Shown here: positions 47,211-59,201 of the stretch, piece after piece
How positions within the stretch are numbered: the first letter of the stretch is position 1
Layout: each line of letters opens with the position of its first letter
Assembly: GCF_905475395.1 (NCBI RefSeq)
Contig: NC_058337.1
Coordinates: forward strand, 102,108,368 to 102,172,367
DNA from: Chrysoperla carnea
Lineage: Eukaryota; Arthropoda; Insecta; Neuroptera; Chrysopidae
DNA length: 64,000 nucleotides
Direction of reading: 5' to 3'
Translations under genes and position numbers: made by a program
The notes under the pieces: generated by a model
Seen by the model: only the letters and a program-made list of their open reading frames with translations
Database searches by the model: none
Told to the model about the DNA's origin: nothing

Positions 47211-47300
47211 ATTTGTCCCTCACACCATCCTCACACTGCCCAAAAAATACAGACATGCAGCACTGTCATCAAAACTTTGTTAGTTTGCCATCTGACAAAT

Positions 47301-47490
47301 CATAGGCGTACACTAAATTATTTATTTATTTATACAATATTTCATTCTTGAAATAATGTTCCAAAAATTATATCAACAAATTACTATTTTGCTTTTTTTT
47401 CGCAAGAAAAACTAAGTTTGAAACCAAGAAAAACATTATTTCACGACGAAAAATTGTAAAACTAAATATATAATTTGGCGCACGCCTATG
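47301..47490. repeat. Short palindromic element
   Basis: CATAGGCGTACACTAAATTAT at the left is matched by the inverse ATAATTTGGCGCACGCCTAT at the right (about 47474-47493). Inner arms continue with AAATAATGTTCC/AAAACATTATTTC words. About 190 bases, no ORF; a small MITE or foldback remnant upstream of the zinc-finger gene. Confidence 0.5.
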
Positions 47491-48062
47491 CTTCTGAACG
47501 TAAAAGTGCAAGTTGCCGGTGGGTTGCCCGGTAGGATGTTGTTTAAACTTATTTTTTTTTAACAAATAAATAATATCATATAATTGTGGGCAAAATTAAC
47601 AAAAATAACCCTCCACGAATAACGCGATTTTTACGCTTTTTAACATTCAAAAAATGTATGAAAAAGTCAGATTTTTGTTATGTATAAAATTTTTATTTGT
47701 AGCGTAAAGCTTACTCAACAACATCTCTGGCCTAATTACATTTTAAGTGCTTAATTGTTAATTTTTTAAGAGAGCGCGCGAGAAACCACCCAAAAATAAT
47801 ACAAGCTTATAAATGAATGAGTCCACGAAAATGTTTTTTTTAATCCCCGAAACAAAAAGAGGGATATTTAAGTTTTACTGCTTTCTTTTGTATTATATTT
47901 GTTTTTCGGTCTAATTTTAAACGGTATGCCCGAAATTATTCTTAAACACAATTGGTATGAAATCATCTTTTCAATAATGTCATTTTGTACCAAAGTGATT
48001 AATATCATTACGTTAAATTAGTAATGACAGTTTTTTCTTTTTAACAACTCTACCTTGGACAT

Positions 48063-48530
48063 CTCTATACATGTATATTAAAAAGGCGAAAGTAAGGATG
48101 TTTGTTTGTTTGTTACGCTTTTACGCTAAAACTAGCGAATGGTTTTTAATGAAACTGTACAGCAATATAGCTCATACTTCAGAATAACACATGAGCTTTA
48201 ATTTATAAAGATATATTAAAAAAAAAAATTTAATCTGACATTTACTTTTTTTAATTTTTACAGAAATCTGTAATTTCTGGTTTTAGATCTGCTACATCTA
48301 TAATCATCATTTTGAACAATAAATTAAAGTATGGTGTAAAAATTAAAAAACATTTTGACATTTAAAATAGTAAATGTCAAACCATTCATGTCCAACTTTT
48401 CTGATATACTTAATGAATTATGACTTTCACAAAATTGAAAACTGTACACATCAAGAGAGGTGAATGCCATAAAGCGGTGTTTTTTACTTTTAAGCCCAGT
48501 GAAACGGGCGGGTATCAGGCTAGTAATGTA
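48063..48530 (+). repeat. Helitron-like nonautonomous repeat remnant
   Basis: It begins AAAAAGGCGAAAGTAAGGAT, then GTTTGTTTGTTTGTTACGCT, ACGCTAAAACTAGCGAATGG and a GAAACTGTACAGCAATATAG phrase. It ends with CCAGTGAAACGGGCGGGTAT and CTAG. I remember this layout from very common insect repeats, usually assigned to Helitrons. No helicase frame is present. It lies just downstream of the CAAP1-like gene. Confidence 0.4.
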
Positions 48531-48615
48531 TAAATTGAAATATGGATTGTGGAAGATTTGATACTCTTTGAAATATAGTTTTAAAAAAAATATAAACCAA
48601 AAATATTTATCAATT

Positions 48616-50379
48616 TTATTTTTCATCTGAGTCTGAAACAATTTCTAAATAATCGGTTTTTGATTTCTGTTCTGTTTTATCTTTTTGATTAATTTCATTT
48701 TCTTTCACTTCTTCGATTTTTTTAGAAATAGATAAAGTATTAAATTGATCAATTGATCCTTCTTCTTTTTGTGGAGTACTATCCACACTTTCAACCGATT
48801 CTTCAACCGCTGTTTGACTCTTTGGCGATGCTTGTTGATCTTTTTTAAGTGAAATTTTACGCTTCATATTATTACATAATTTACTTGTTTGTAAAACTGT
48901 TTTTACTTTTCTACTATCTAACCAACGACTCTTCCATGTTGCAGTGTCAACATTTTGTCCATCTTTTAATTTACCTTCCGAAACTTCTTCAGTATCTGAT
49001 TCTAAATCTCGTTCTTCACAGTCAATAATAATAAAATCTTGATCCTCAGTTTTCGAATCGTTTTTATTTGATTTATCACCTGTTTTCCCATTTGCTTGAT
49101 TTTCATTTAATTTATTAGCCTTATCTGATTCTAAATCTCGTTTTTCACAGTCAATCATAATAAAATCTTGATCGTCCGTTTTCGAATCGTTTTTATTTGA
49201 TTTATCGGTCGTTTTTTCATTTGTTTGATTTTTATCAACTTTTTTCGAAGCCTTTACTGTACTTTCATTTTCACTCGATATTTCACCTTCTTCAGAAGTT
49301 GATTTTTCTGTATGTATGTCGTTAACTAAATTCTTCTCGACTTCAGTAAAGTCAGTTGGCTCCGTAACATGTAAACTTTCACTAGTTTTCTCAGTATTTT
49401 TTCCTTCATCGTCTGAACTAAGTACAATCAGAGGGTGCGATGGACTTTCAACAATTAACGAATCTGTTGAAGATCGTCGTTCGCGTTTTATTTCAGTTGT
49501 TTCAATTATGTCTTTTATTTCCGATTCCGAAGGCTTCTTTTCTTTAACAGGTGAAGGAGATTTTGGTTTTGAATTTGGTTGATTGTTTGTTCGATTTGGA
49601 TCAATACGTAAATGGTCTCGACGTAATTTTACTTTTCTGGTTTTTGGTTGTTCTTTTTCTTTTAATTCACCTTCTGCTTTTAAATCATTGTTATCAGTTT
49701 TAATTTCTTCATCAACGTTATCAATTGGAGACGTTACACTTTCTAAAGCTAACTGAGATTTGATTGCACGAGCCCGAGCTTGTAATTCAAGTAATTCTAA
49801 TGCAGTCATTGCTTTTTCTTCAGCTACCGATAAAGGTTTATCGGGTATCTTTTTCTTTTCTACAACTTTATCCTGTTTATGGCTTTTTTTATGTTTTTTC
49901 GCAGTTTTTTTATTATTTTCTTTTTTGATTTCTGTTAACACTTCAGCTTCTGGAAGTTCATCAAAATAAAAAATATCACTATCGTCACTAATACCGTCTA
50001 ATGATATAATATCATCATTTTTAGGTGGTTTTTTCGATTCAATAACTTCATCCTCAGAATCTGAGCTACTGGAGGAGTATGTTTCACCATTTAAAATAGA
50101 TATTAGCCGTTTCTTTGATAATGCCATTGATTCTTCGACTAAACACGCTTTTAAATCATTCATATCAATTGGTTTTAATATGTTGGGCACCATAGTTTTT
50201 AATTTTTTATCGCCTAATACTTTAAATATTTCAGTCATTAGCTTAATACTATTGCCCGCGTAGTCTGTTAAATCATGTTCAGTCGGTTTTTCTAAATTTG
50301 TATCACTATCACTACTCGAACTCTCTGAAGATGTTTTATCATTTTTCCAACTACGTTTTCCTTTCTTTTTCGGTTTCAT
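48616..50379 (-). CDS. CAAP1-like acidic protein with multiple SUMO-interaction-like motifs, 587 residues
   Basis: One uninterrupted frame. Residues 42-100 (GNSIKLMTEIFKVLGDKKLK...LSKKRLISILNG) resemble the conserved domain of caspase activity and apoptosis inhibitor 1; the helix MTALELLELQARARAIKSQL (191-210) also fits what I remember of that family. The rest is charged and probably disordered: a basic start, serine-acidic runs at 17-26 and 102-111, and a Lys-rich stretch near 155-178. Hydrophobic cores followed by acid or phosphorylatable serines occur at 124 (IISLDGISDD), 317 (LIVLSSDDE), 407 (FIMIDCE), 449 (FIIIDCEERD) and 578 (LEIVSDSDE); these match SUMO-interacting motifs. The 394-419 and 436-461 segments are a tandem duplication. 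Intronless here, although the human gene has introns. A nuclear scaffold role is inferred. Confidence 0.6.
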   Translation of the reverse strand: MKPKKKGKRSWKNDKTSSESSSSDSDTNLEKPTEHDLTDYAGNSIKLMTEIFKVLGDKKLKTMVPNILKPIDMNDLKACLVEESMALSKKRLISILNGETYSSSSSDSEDEVIESKKPPKNDDIISLDGISDDSDIFYFDELPEAEVLTEIKKENNKKTAKKHKKSHKQDKVVEKKKIPDKPLSVAEEKAMTALELLELQARARAIKSQLALESVTSPIDNVDEEIKTDNNDLKAEGELKEKEQPKTRKVKLRRDHLRIDPNRTNNQPNSKPKSPSPVKEKKPSESEIKDIIETTEIKRERRSSTDSLIVESPSHPLIVLSSDDEGKNTEKTSESLHVTEPTDFTEVEKNLVNDIHTEKSTSEEGEISSENESTVKASKKVDKNQTNEKTTDKSNKNDSKTDDQDFIMIDCEKRDLESDKANKLNENQANGKTGDKSNKNDSKTEDQDFIIIDCEERDLESDTEEVSEGKLKDGQNVDTATWKSRWLDSRKVKTVLQTSKLCNNMKRKISLKKDQQASPKSQTAVEESVESVDSTPQKEEGSIDQFNTLSISKKIEEVKENEINQKDKTEQKSKTDYLEIVSDSDEK

Positions 50380-50917
50380 TTTATTTAAAGTGAAAATCTT
50401 TGTGATCGCAGGAAAAGATATACAGCCTAATTTATTTAAAAGATCAAATGGATATTATTTTTGTTATGATATTTTGACGTTTGCATCATAGGTGCGTACA
50501 GCTGTCAATATTTGTAACTTGGGTACAGCCAATCCGAGCCATCTTAAAGAGCTGTAAATAAATGAGTAAGAGCGTTCGCCATCTTTATGCTAATGTCAAA
50601 TAGATAAAATGTTCTTAAATCATCGAAATTGAATTTCATGAGATAATAAATTAATAATATGCTTTATTAATTGATTATAACAAGTAATTTTAATCAATAT
50701 TTTTATACCGTAATATTTTATTAACTTGTAAAAATTTTGAAAAATTAATATCCGAGATTAAAGAACAAGTAAGTCAGTTTATGAGAAAAATAAATCGAAA
50801 TAAAGTGCATGGACTACTTCATGGATGAATGCGGGTATCACCTAGTGTCCCGATAATGGTTGTCTGGAGAAAGAAATCTTACCCCATGTACTCGCTCCCT
50901 GTCCCAGGAATGAACTA

Positions 50918-51190
50918 CCCTGATGGAAAAAATATTTGAAGAAAGAATAAGTCTTAATAAGTCTTGAAAATTCTTAGAAACTCTCAAAAAGTCTTAGGAA
51001 CTATGAATAACTTTGAAATTTTAAACGTTTTTGGACTGTTTAACTCAGAGTTATCCAAACTTATTCAGTCTGAATTAGACAGTCCAAAACAGTTTAGAAA
51101 TTCAGAGTTATTCAGAGTTCCTAAGACTTTTTCAGAGTTTCTAAGCCTCATTAAGAATTATTCTTTCTTCAAATATTTTTTCCACCAGGG
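50918..51190. repeat. TA-flanked palindromic MITE
   Basis: 273 bases from CCCTGATGGAAAAAATATTT to the inverse AAATATTTTTTCCACCAGGG, flanked by TA on both sides. Inside, inverted copies of AAGTCTTAGGAACT and TTTGGACTGTTTAACTC make almost the whole element a hairpin. The TA duplication suggests a Tc1/mariner-type source. It lies between the divergent CAAP1-like and GHITM genes. Confidence 0.8.
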
Positions 51191-52107
51191 TACTACGCAA
51201 TATTCGTCATCACACTGTACAAAGTACCATTGCTAAAGAAGTGTGCAGACTTTTCCTACAATAAAATTTCGCTTATTATTGAAAAACGTTATTTTTACCC
51301 CGACGACGGCGAAAGTTTTGTGGTGTTTGACCAGCATGTATGTATGTACCTCTGTGTCACAACAAACGGACGGATTTACAGAGTATATGAATAGATAGAT
51401 GTTCATCTATTCCCTCATATCTTCTAAACTTCTTATCATAATTTGACAAATGAGGTATCGTTGAAAGCGTCTTAATCGTCCGCTGGTTATAGGCTATGTG
51501 CACCCCGTGAGCCTCATATGGTTGTCGCCGGGGTTTTGGTTTTTGAACTTTATTTTTGTTCATTATACCGATTATCATAAGGATTGGTTGCTATATAAAT
51601 ATTTGTTAATTGTTTTTTATTTCTTTCATGTATTTGATATTAAACATCATAAATTCTCCGTATAAAAGTCTATAATGCTTATTTCTTTACTATTTTAAAT
51701 AACTTTTCAACTTTGTAGTGTGGTGGCTGCCCTGAAGTTCACATTTATTTCCGTTTGTAAGTTCTTATTATTCATTTATTCAATGTTGGTGAAGTTAGTT
51801 GTGTGTTTTAACATTTGACAGAAAAGGTAAATTTTTTCAAATTAAAATAATTATTAATTACATCCCCATCTTGTCATGCAATAATTTTATTTTTAGTAAA
51901 AACAATAAAAAAGTTTTGAAAATATATTGTGATACTTAATACAAATAATTATTTCTAATTCTTTTATTCGATTACATAAAATTGCATCAGATTTTTCTCG
52001 AACATTCGATTCGATTCTTTCAGTTTTTTTAAGTAAATTTTCTAATGACATTTAAAAGAAAAATAATTTATTAATATTTATATTTCAGATAAATTTAAAA
52101 ATACAAA
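51191..52107. other. Upstream flank of GHITM
   Basis: No coding exon is seen. An acceptor-like TTTATATTTCAG ends at 52088, 19 bases before the GHITM ATG, and donor-like GTAAG sites exist near 51757. A noncoding first exon spliced to the ATG exon is likely but its start cannot be fixed. Confidence 0.4.
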
Positions 52108-55100
52108 ATGTTGATAACGAATTTGTGCCGCGCACCTGTTGTACGGGTTTTAATAACAAAACCATTTGTTCCTAGAAATCAAGTTTTTAGAACATATGCA
52201 CGAGGAGGTCGAGGAGATCCATATGAACGTGGTCGATCAGCCTTTGAACAGGTTACTAAACGACCAACGTTAAAAGAACGATTAATGGCTCCAGCAGGAC
52301 CAAATGGTAATAATATACTTTTTAAAATACTTAATATAAATACTAATTAAATTATGTTTAACAGCTTTTGGAATTGGTCAGGGTGCAGTCGCAGGTGCAG
52401 CTATTGTTGGTTTAGGTGCTTTGGGTTTTTATGGATTAGGATTATCAAATCAAGCTGGTGCCGTTGATAAAGCTATGTAAGTTTAACATCATAAGTCGTA
52501 CGTGAATTTATTCTAAAATCAAAAGATGAGAATCAACTTAGAATTCCGTAGTAAATAATAAGTAACAAAACGTAGTTTTCTATCAATAAAATTTGAAGTG
52601 AAATTTTTTTCGAGTTGTCTATTGTTCTGGGTATCGTTTAGCTGGGTATATGTAATCGGGGCATTTTTTTGTAACACAGAATAGGGAATATTCATGAAAT
52701 TTAAATTTGGTTCAAATATTTTTCTTCCGTAACTTTCATGACTGGGCTTTTCAACTAAACCATTATATTAGTAATTAATATCTTTTTAATTACTTAAAAT
52801 TAATTAAAAAAAGCACAAATTCAGTTAGGGCATTTAAAAATTTCTAAAATGGAAATTCAAATTTTTATACGGACGTGACATCGTAGTACGGGCTTGTCAA
52901 ATTTGTTGACATACTGTATGATATTAATTACTTACATTTTATATGGTATTTCATTAAATTATACTATTCTACGGCTGTTTATTAGAAAACTTAATAATAA
53001 CGAGTGTAAATTCTGTGATTTAAATTCATTTTTTTAGCATGTAAATTATACATTGAACTGTCACCAATTGACAGATTACGTACTTATACGTCATCAACAG
53101 AGAGCGCCAAGAAACTGCGTTTAAATATCTCAAAATTATACCATATTTTAAATATTTTTTACATTTAAATTCAGCATTTTTAAGCAGTATTTATATTTTT
53201 ACTTTGCTATAACGGTGTAAACAATGAATTACATATATGAAATAATACATGAATATTCCCTATACCATGTTTATAGCCCTGGAGCCCGTGACAGTAAAAC
53301 TGCACATACTCGGATTTCGAAATTTCGCATATGAATCAATACTATTTAACGATAGGTACATACAATATGGACTAGGTGTGCCAAGGTTTATCCTCGCAGA
53401 AATATTTTTTGCATGTTATTGTACTGAAAGCTTAGATAACTATAAAAATTAATAAATTTTTTAATAGGTTATGGCCACCAATAGTAAAACAACGAATTAA
53501 GGATACCTATATGTACTTTGGAGCATCAATAGCAGTATCTGCTGGTAGTGCTCTTGCAGTGTTTAACAATCCAACTTTATTACGATTAGTGACACGAAAC
53601 GGATGGATGGTGAGTCAAATATATAGAAATTTCGATTCTTTCACGTACTCAGTTTAATATTATGTTAATATTTAATAAATCTTTGTTTTTAAACTTTTTT
53701 TTTTTGTCAATAGTCTTTGATTGGAACAATGGCTGCAATGATAGGAACAGGAGCCTTAGCTCAAAGCATTGATTATAGTCCAGGATTTGGTGCAAAACAA
53801 ATGGCATGGTTACTTCATGCAGCTGTTATGGGTGGAGTATTGGCACCTATTGCCTTTATGGGTGGTCCAATTTTAATAAGAGCTGGATGGTACACAGCGG
53901 GTATTGTTGGTGGCTTATCAACCATATCGGTAATTTTTAGTTATTATATTAGTGAAATTTTTGATGAAACGTAAAATTTATTAAAATCGTTGGTACATTG
54001 TACTATTAGATCAAGAAAAAGCGATCTTTCATTTCTCGTAAAACCTAGAGAATTAATTTAATAAGAACACCAAAAGAAAATTGTCAGATGTGTCAATATA
54101 GCTTAAAATTATTGAAAAATTTCTTGAATTTGTTTTAAGTAATACATATTTCTGAATATATGTAGATTATATATGCTTGTTGGGAAAAATTGAATAAAAG
54201 TGAACTAAAATCTTTACTCAAGAGTTTTCGTCGTCGCTGATTACTATTATGATAAAAAAAATTCAAAATAGCGAATTCAATATGGCTGAATTCTTACGAA
54301 AAGTGTTACTTTTAACGAAAGTAAACAGCGACCTTAAAAAAATTAACGAGTAGAGGAGTCTTTAGTTCACTTTGGATTCGCTAAATTGAATTTTATAGTA
54401 GTGCCTACAAAAACTGATTAATAATAATAAGTAATTTAAAATAACTATACATTAATAGCAAATCAGTTCGTTACCCACTATCAAATTTCTACAAAAAGGA
54501 TATACTCAACCAAAGTAGTAAAGAAACATATTTTGCACATTAAATTTTAGCAAAATATCAAACGGCTGAAATACGAATTCGTTTTGCGTTTCATGTAAAT
54601 ATGGTTAGTATTTTAAAATAGTCAATAAATATTAAAAATTATTAAAGGTTTGTGCACCAAGTGAAAAATTTTTGTGGATGGGCGCTCCATTGGGCATGGG
54701 ATTAGGAGCAGTATTTGCAGCATCATTGGCTAATATGTGGTTACCACCGACATCGGTACTTGGTGCAGGTCTATATTCATTTTCATTATATGGTGGATTA
54801 ATCTTGTTTTCTGGATTTTTACTTTATGATACACAAAGAATAGTTAAAATAGCTGAAACTTATCCAACTTACATGGCCAGACCATATGATCCAATTAATT
54901 CGTAAGTATTTTTTATTGATTTTTACAGTGATATATGATTATAGTAAAGTGTGGCCACAGACTTAAAAAACAGAAAAGGATCCGGAATTATCAGAAAATA
55001 TTATTCAACTTGAAATTTTCACAGAGGATTTATAACTATCCTTCTCTATTGTGAGTGACATTTCGTTGAGCTTCATACATAACATAAAAATTAACTTACA

Positions 55101-55272
55101 TTTTTTCATAACGTCCCTAGTACTCTTAATACTTTTTACATATGACATTCCTGAAAAATAATAAAAAAAAATTTTTTACAGAGCAATGTCAATTTATATG
55201 GACACATTAAATATATTTATTCGAATGGTTATGATTTTATCCAATTCTGGTTCAAAAGGGCGACGAAATTAA
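52108..55272 (+). CDS. GHITM: Growth hormone-inducible transmembrane protein (GHITM/TMBIM5/MICS1)
   Basis: GHITM is an inner-mitochondrial-membrane protein of the BAX-inhibitor-1 (TMBIM) superfamily, implicated in cristae structure, cytochrome c retention and calcium/proton exchange. Six exons: 52108-52306, 52365-52476, 53468-53609, 53714-53929, 54648-54901 and 55182-55272, giving 337 residues. The N-terminus is basic with an RTYARGGRGDPYERGR block, like a presequence. Family signatures are MAWLLHAAVMGGVLAPIAFM, GGPILIRAGWYTAGIVGGLS, CAPSEKFLWMGAPLGMG, YDTQRIVK and YDPINS-AMSIYMDTLNIFIR. At least seven hydrophobic segments are visible. Intron 2 (52477-53467) contains a complete MITE, and exon 3 starts 207 bases after it. 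Convergent with NDUFS6. Confidence 0.95.
52684..53260 (-). repeat. TA-flanked MITE, GGGAATATTCATG termini, copy 2 (in GHITM intron 2)
   Basis: 577 bases, the inverse orientation of copy 1, bounded by GGGAATATTCATG and CATGAATATTCCC with TA on each side. It fills more than half of GHITM intron 2 and leaves the splice sites untouched. Confidence 0.85.
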
Positions 55273-56975
55273 AGTAAAAAGCTTTTGGAAAGAACAAATC
55301 GATGTTGGAGCAAGATTTTTTTTTAAATTTAAAACGAAAACTTTTAAACAGTATTTTCCCTTTAAAATAAGTTTTTATTTTAACTTTTTACATTTTGATT
55401 TGAAAAGCTAATCTAGTACTATGCAAAAACAATTCAAATTTTTGAAATAATTTTTTAAATGAAATGTATAAAGTTAAAAAAATGTCATTAAAAAAAAAGA
55501 TATCTTTGTACTACAATAATTTTTCCTTTATTAAGAATGAAAATACTTTTAAAATAAATTTTGATGTGATTTTGTTTTGATGGGATATTTATTAATAAAG
55601 ACTGCAGTTTGTATGTTGAATAAGAAATAAAATAATTATAAAGAAAAATCTAGTTAATAGTTCTTTATACTTAAACATAGGAAATAGATGAATTACTTTT
55701 TAATATGAAACAAATATTATATGCAAGATTATTTATTCTAAACTATATTTGTAAAAAATTTATTTTTATTTGATTTTTAAGTTCTTTTTATTATGATCTT
55801 ATCTATTTTACATGGTTTAAATATTGTAAATTTCTTGTTTTATAAATAAAAATAAAAGCAATTCCTATAATTAAATAGTTTTGCAATCTTTTATTTACCT
55901 TCTTCCTTCCATATTTCCAGTGATAGATTTAGATTCGATACCGCTCAAGGCTGATATGGTGAGTTTATGATATGAATTTCTTCCTTCGAGGAAAACGTCG
56001 ATTACATCTTTATAATCAATTTCTTCCAATAACATTTTACCCTTTTTAGAGCAGAAAAAAATCGTTCACAGAACAATTTTAGTTCAGGGTAAACTTTTGC
56101 ATATATTTTGTACAGAGTATGTTGGTTTTTGAAAAATGGAATTTTTCCAACTTATCTGTTAATTTGACTTTATTTTGAGTCGATTGGTGAAACTTTCATC
56201 TTTCTAGCATATGTAGTACAGAAGATCGTAACTCAGTTTCCGATCGAGATCAACGACGCCTCAGTTTAAAGGTGATTATCTTGGAAAATTGGGAAATATA
56301 ATAAAATATGATTCATAACCATAGCATAATATAATGTTCTTTATTTTTTAATTATTTATAACAAATTAATAGTCGTTTTTAGTTAATTTTAACTAAAAAT
56401 TTGCACGCCTTATTTGTTTATACGTATTTTTTGCGCTGATAAATATTCAAAATTCTAGCAAAATACCTTTGTTGACGTGGCCGACAGACATATTTCAGTA
56501 AGGGGGCGACAATTTCAGACCAGTTTCGTGAAAATAAAATTTAGGATTAATGTTTTGCAAATAAACTTCATACTAGAAAATGTTAACACATATCTGACGA
56601 AGTACATTTCATTACAAAATAGATAGAAGATATTTCTCTGAATTGTAGATTGACTTTAGTTTGCATCTTTTAGATTCAAATCATATAGTGACCTAACTTT
56701 AACCTTAAACCGAATATTTTCTGATCTGAGCTTTAATCCCTAAGTTATTTATTAGGATATAGTATGATTCCTCTATATCTTCAGCATTCAATATTTCGGA
56801 AAACTATGATACCTATATATATCGAGATATTTTACTTTTGTCTGTCATAAGAAATCGAATTATGATAAGCATTCACTCACTCTGAATAAAAATTACAAAA
56901 AAAAAAAAAAAATAATTATTGAATTATTTAATTTCTAACAATTTGATACAAATAATTTACGAACAATATACACAT
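55273..56975. other. Convergent intergenic region between GHITM and NDUFS6
   Basis: AT-rich sequence with several AATAAA words (for example near 55848) that could end the GHITM transcript. No additional exon or RNA gene is recognised. Confidence 0.4.
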
Positions 56976-57473
56976 TTAATGTTCTTCTTTAACAAAACGT
57001 AAGCCACAATATCCACAAGTATGATTGCCTGGTTTATCCTTAACAAAAAAATCATATATTTAATAATTATATAACTCTCATCGTAAGATCATAATATTCT
57101 TACCAAATTGATATAAACTTTTGGATGGCCTAAAGGTCCACCGCCACCATCACAAGCAATCACACGGGCTTTGGTCGGTTTTGGAGGAACTTCATTGATT
57201 AGTTTTATACTAAAATTGGTGTTAACATGTTTTGGTTTGTCTATGAAACGTACATTTCTGTAATCATCTGCATCCCATTGCTAAATTAAAAAAAAAAGTA
57301 TTAAAAAAAACAATAATTAATTTATTACAACATAATTTAACCTGGTCTGTATGAGTTTTATTTGGTTTTGGGACCCAATCTGAGTATTTTCTATTGCTTA
57401 AAGAGCATCGAATTGCATTATTTATTAAATTTTGCTTATAAAATGTATGCGCTATCACTTTTGGTAGTGCCAT
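56976..57473 (-). CDS. NDUFS6: NADH dehydrogenase iron-sulfur protein 6 (NDUFS6, complex I 13-kDa subunit)
   Basis: NDUFS6 is a zinc-binding accessory subunit of mitochondrial complex I, needed for the late assembly of its peripheral arm. Three phase-0 exons on the minus strand: 57342-57473, 57104-57280 and 56976-57038, giving 123 residues (human: 124). Residues 1-30 are basic and form a likely presequence ([20 protein letters not shown]). The mature part carries the family block [20 protein letters not shown] and a C-terminal [11 protein letters not shown]. Cys87, His96, Cys111 and Cys114 are the expected zinc ligands. Introns are only 65 and 61 bases. It is transcribed away from PPP1R11; a MITE copy lies 270 bases upstream. 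Confidence 0.95.
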
Positions 57474-57742
57474 TTTTTTAACCTGTCAAAAAGTTCTATT
57501 ATGTAATGAAGTTATCTTCTAGTGAAGATATAGTTGACTAAGTTTGCACCACTTTATTAAAATATACACGATTTCTTAATGAGTTGTTCACATTGACGTT
57601 AGAGTACAACTCTAACGTTGTATAACTCTAAAGTCAATGGTTTTTCACTTAAGATTTCAGGGCCATAATGTTATAAACATCAACCATCATCGTCGTTAGC
57701 TGATGTATGTTAGCAATAGCTGATTTATTATTACAATAAATA

Positions 57743-58322
57743 AGGAATATTCATGTATTTTTTTTATATTTTTAATTCATTGTTCACAACGTTATAACAA
57801 AGTAAAAAATATAAATACTGCTTAAAAATGCTGTATTTAAGTGTAACAAAATATTTAAAATACATTATAATTTTGAGATATTTAAACGCAGTTTTTTGGC
57901 GCTCCCTGTTGATGACGTATAAGTACGTGATCTGTCAATTGGTGACAGTTCAATGTATAATTAACACTTAAAAAAAATGAATTTACAACACAGAATTTAC
58001 ACTCGTTATTATTAAGTTTTCTAACAAAAAGCCGAAGAATAGTATAATTTAATGAAATACCATATAAAATGTAAGTAATTAATATCATACAGTATGTCAA
58101 CAAATTTGACAAGCCCGTACTATGATGTCACGTCCGTATAAAAATTTGAATTTCCATTTTAGAAATTTTTAAATGCCCTCACAGAATTTGTACTTTTATT
58201 AATTAATTTTAAGTAATTAAAAAGATGTTAATTACTAAAATAATGGTTTAGTTGAAATGTCCAGTCATTAAAGTTACGGAAGAAAAATATTTGAACCAAA
58301 TTTAAATTTCATGAATATTCCC
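57743..58322 (+). repeat. TA-flanked MITE, copy 3 (upstream of NDUFS6)
   Basis: 580 bases in the orientation of copy 1. The left terminus reads AGGAATATTCATG (first base changed) and the right terminus CATGAATATTCCC, each next to TA. Internal landmarks match copy 1, for example GGCGCTCCCTGTTGATGACG. Confidence 0.8.
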
Positions 58323-59201
58323 TATTGTTTGTATCTAGACAAGTAAATCACTTTTATTTCATTTAAGATCAAATAGCAGTTTTTTTGTTTAAAATATTTT
58401 TAACATCGTAGATATTCTGTATTCTATGACGCTAGATAGAGTACTCTTAGCTGTCAAAATATTCTGATGGTGCGCATCATTGAATTCGACTGTAATAAAA
58501 TTTTCTTACTTATTTTTATTTAACTTTTATTTCCATTTGTGCAAAAACAAAAAGCAATAATAATCCATAAAGGTTCAGGAACTTTTCTCCAAAACTGACT
58601 CCGCACAGAGATAGAATTTGATTCTGCACAAAGAAAATCTGCTTAGTTTTTTTTTTTTTTTAAATTAATCTTAGAATTAAGATTAAAATGTTTTTATCAG
58701 AATTTAATTTTGTGGAATTTTTTTTAATAAAAGCTAAAAAATGAAATAAAAATTCAACTTTATTAAATACCATGAATAATGTAACTGTGATCATCGGCTC
58801 TTCTACTGGATTATAGCTTATTAGGTTGGTAGTGATTTATTGATTAGCTCTTGCTAAAAAAATTTTTTGGTGGAAACCTAAGCTATTTTTTTTATAAAAT
58901 AGAAAATGTAAAAAATAAATAATTTTGACTGTCCAATGAAAAATAAAGGGTTCTGCTGTGCGGGTAATAAATTTGTAAATTTGGTCAATAGAAACTAGAA
59001 AAATCTTTACAAAAATTTTTTGTATTATTATATTTTTTTAAAGTAATATCTGTATAATGCTCAGAAATATTTTTATTAATTGTCTTAGATTATACATACT
59101 AATATAAAGTGAAGTGTAATATTTCAAGTGAATTACAAAGGCTAATTTAATTTTGAAAAAATTGTTTCTGATTTTATCTGATTACGTTAGTTTGTTTGCA
59201 A
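58323..59201. other. Upstream flank of PPP1R11
   Basis: AT-rich DNA with long T and A runs, no recognisable exon or repeat. The promoter shared or neighbouring for PPP1R11 and the nested SUGCT gene must lie in or near its right end. Confidence 0.4.

Noticed and set aside
53249-53452. 67-codon frame in GHITM intron 2
   Set aside because: It starts in the terminus of a MITE and continues into intron sequence; GHITM splices past it in frame.
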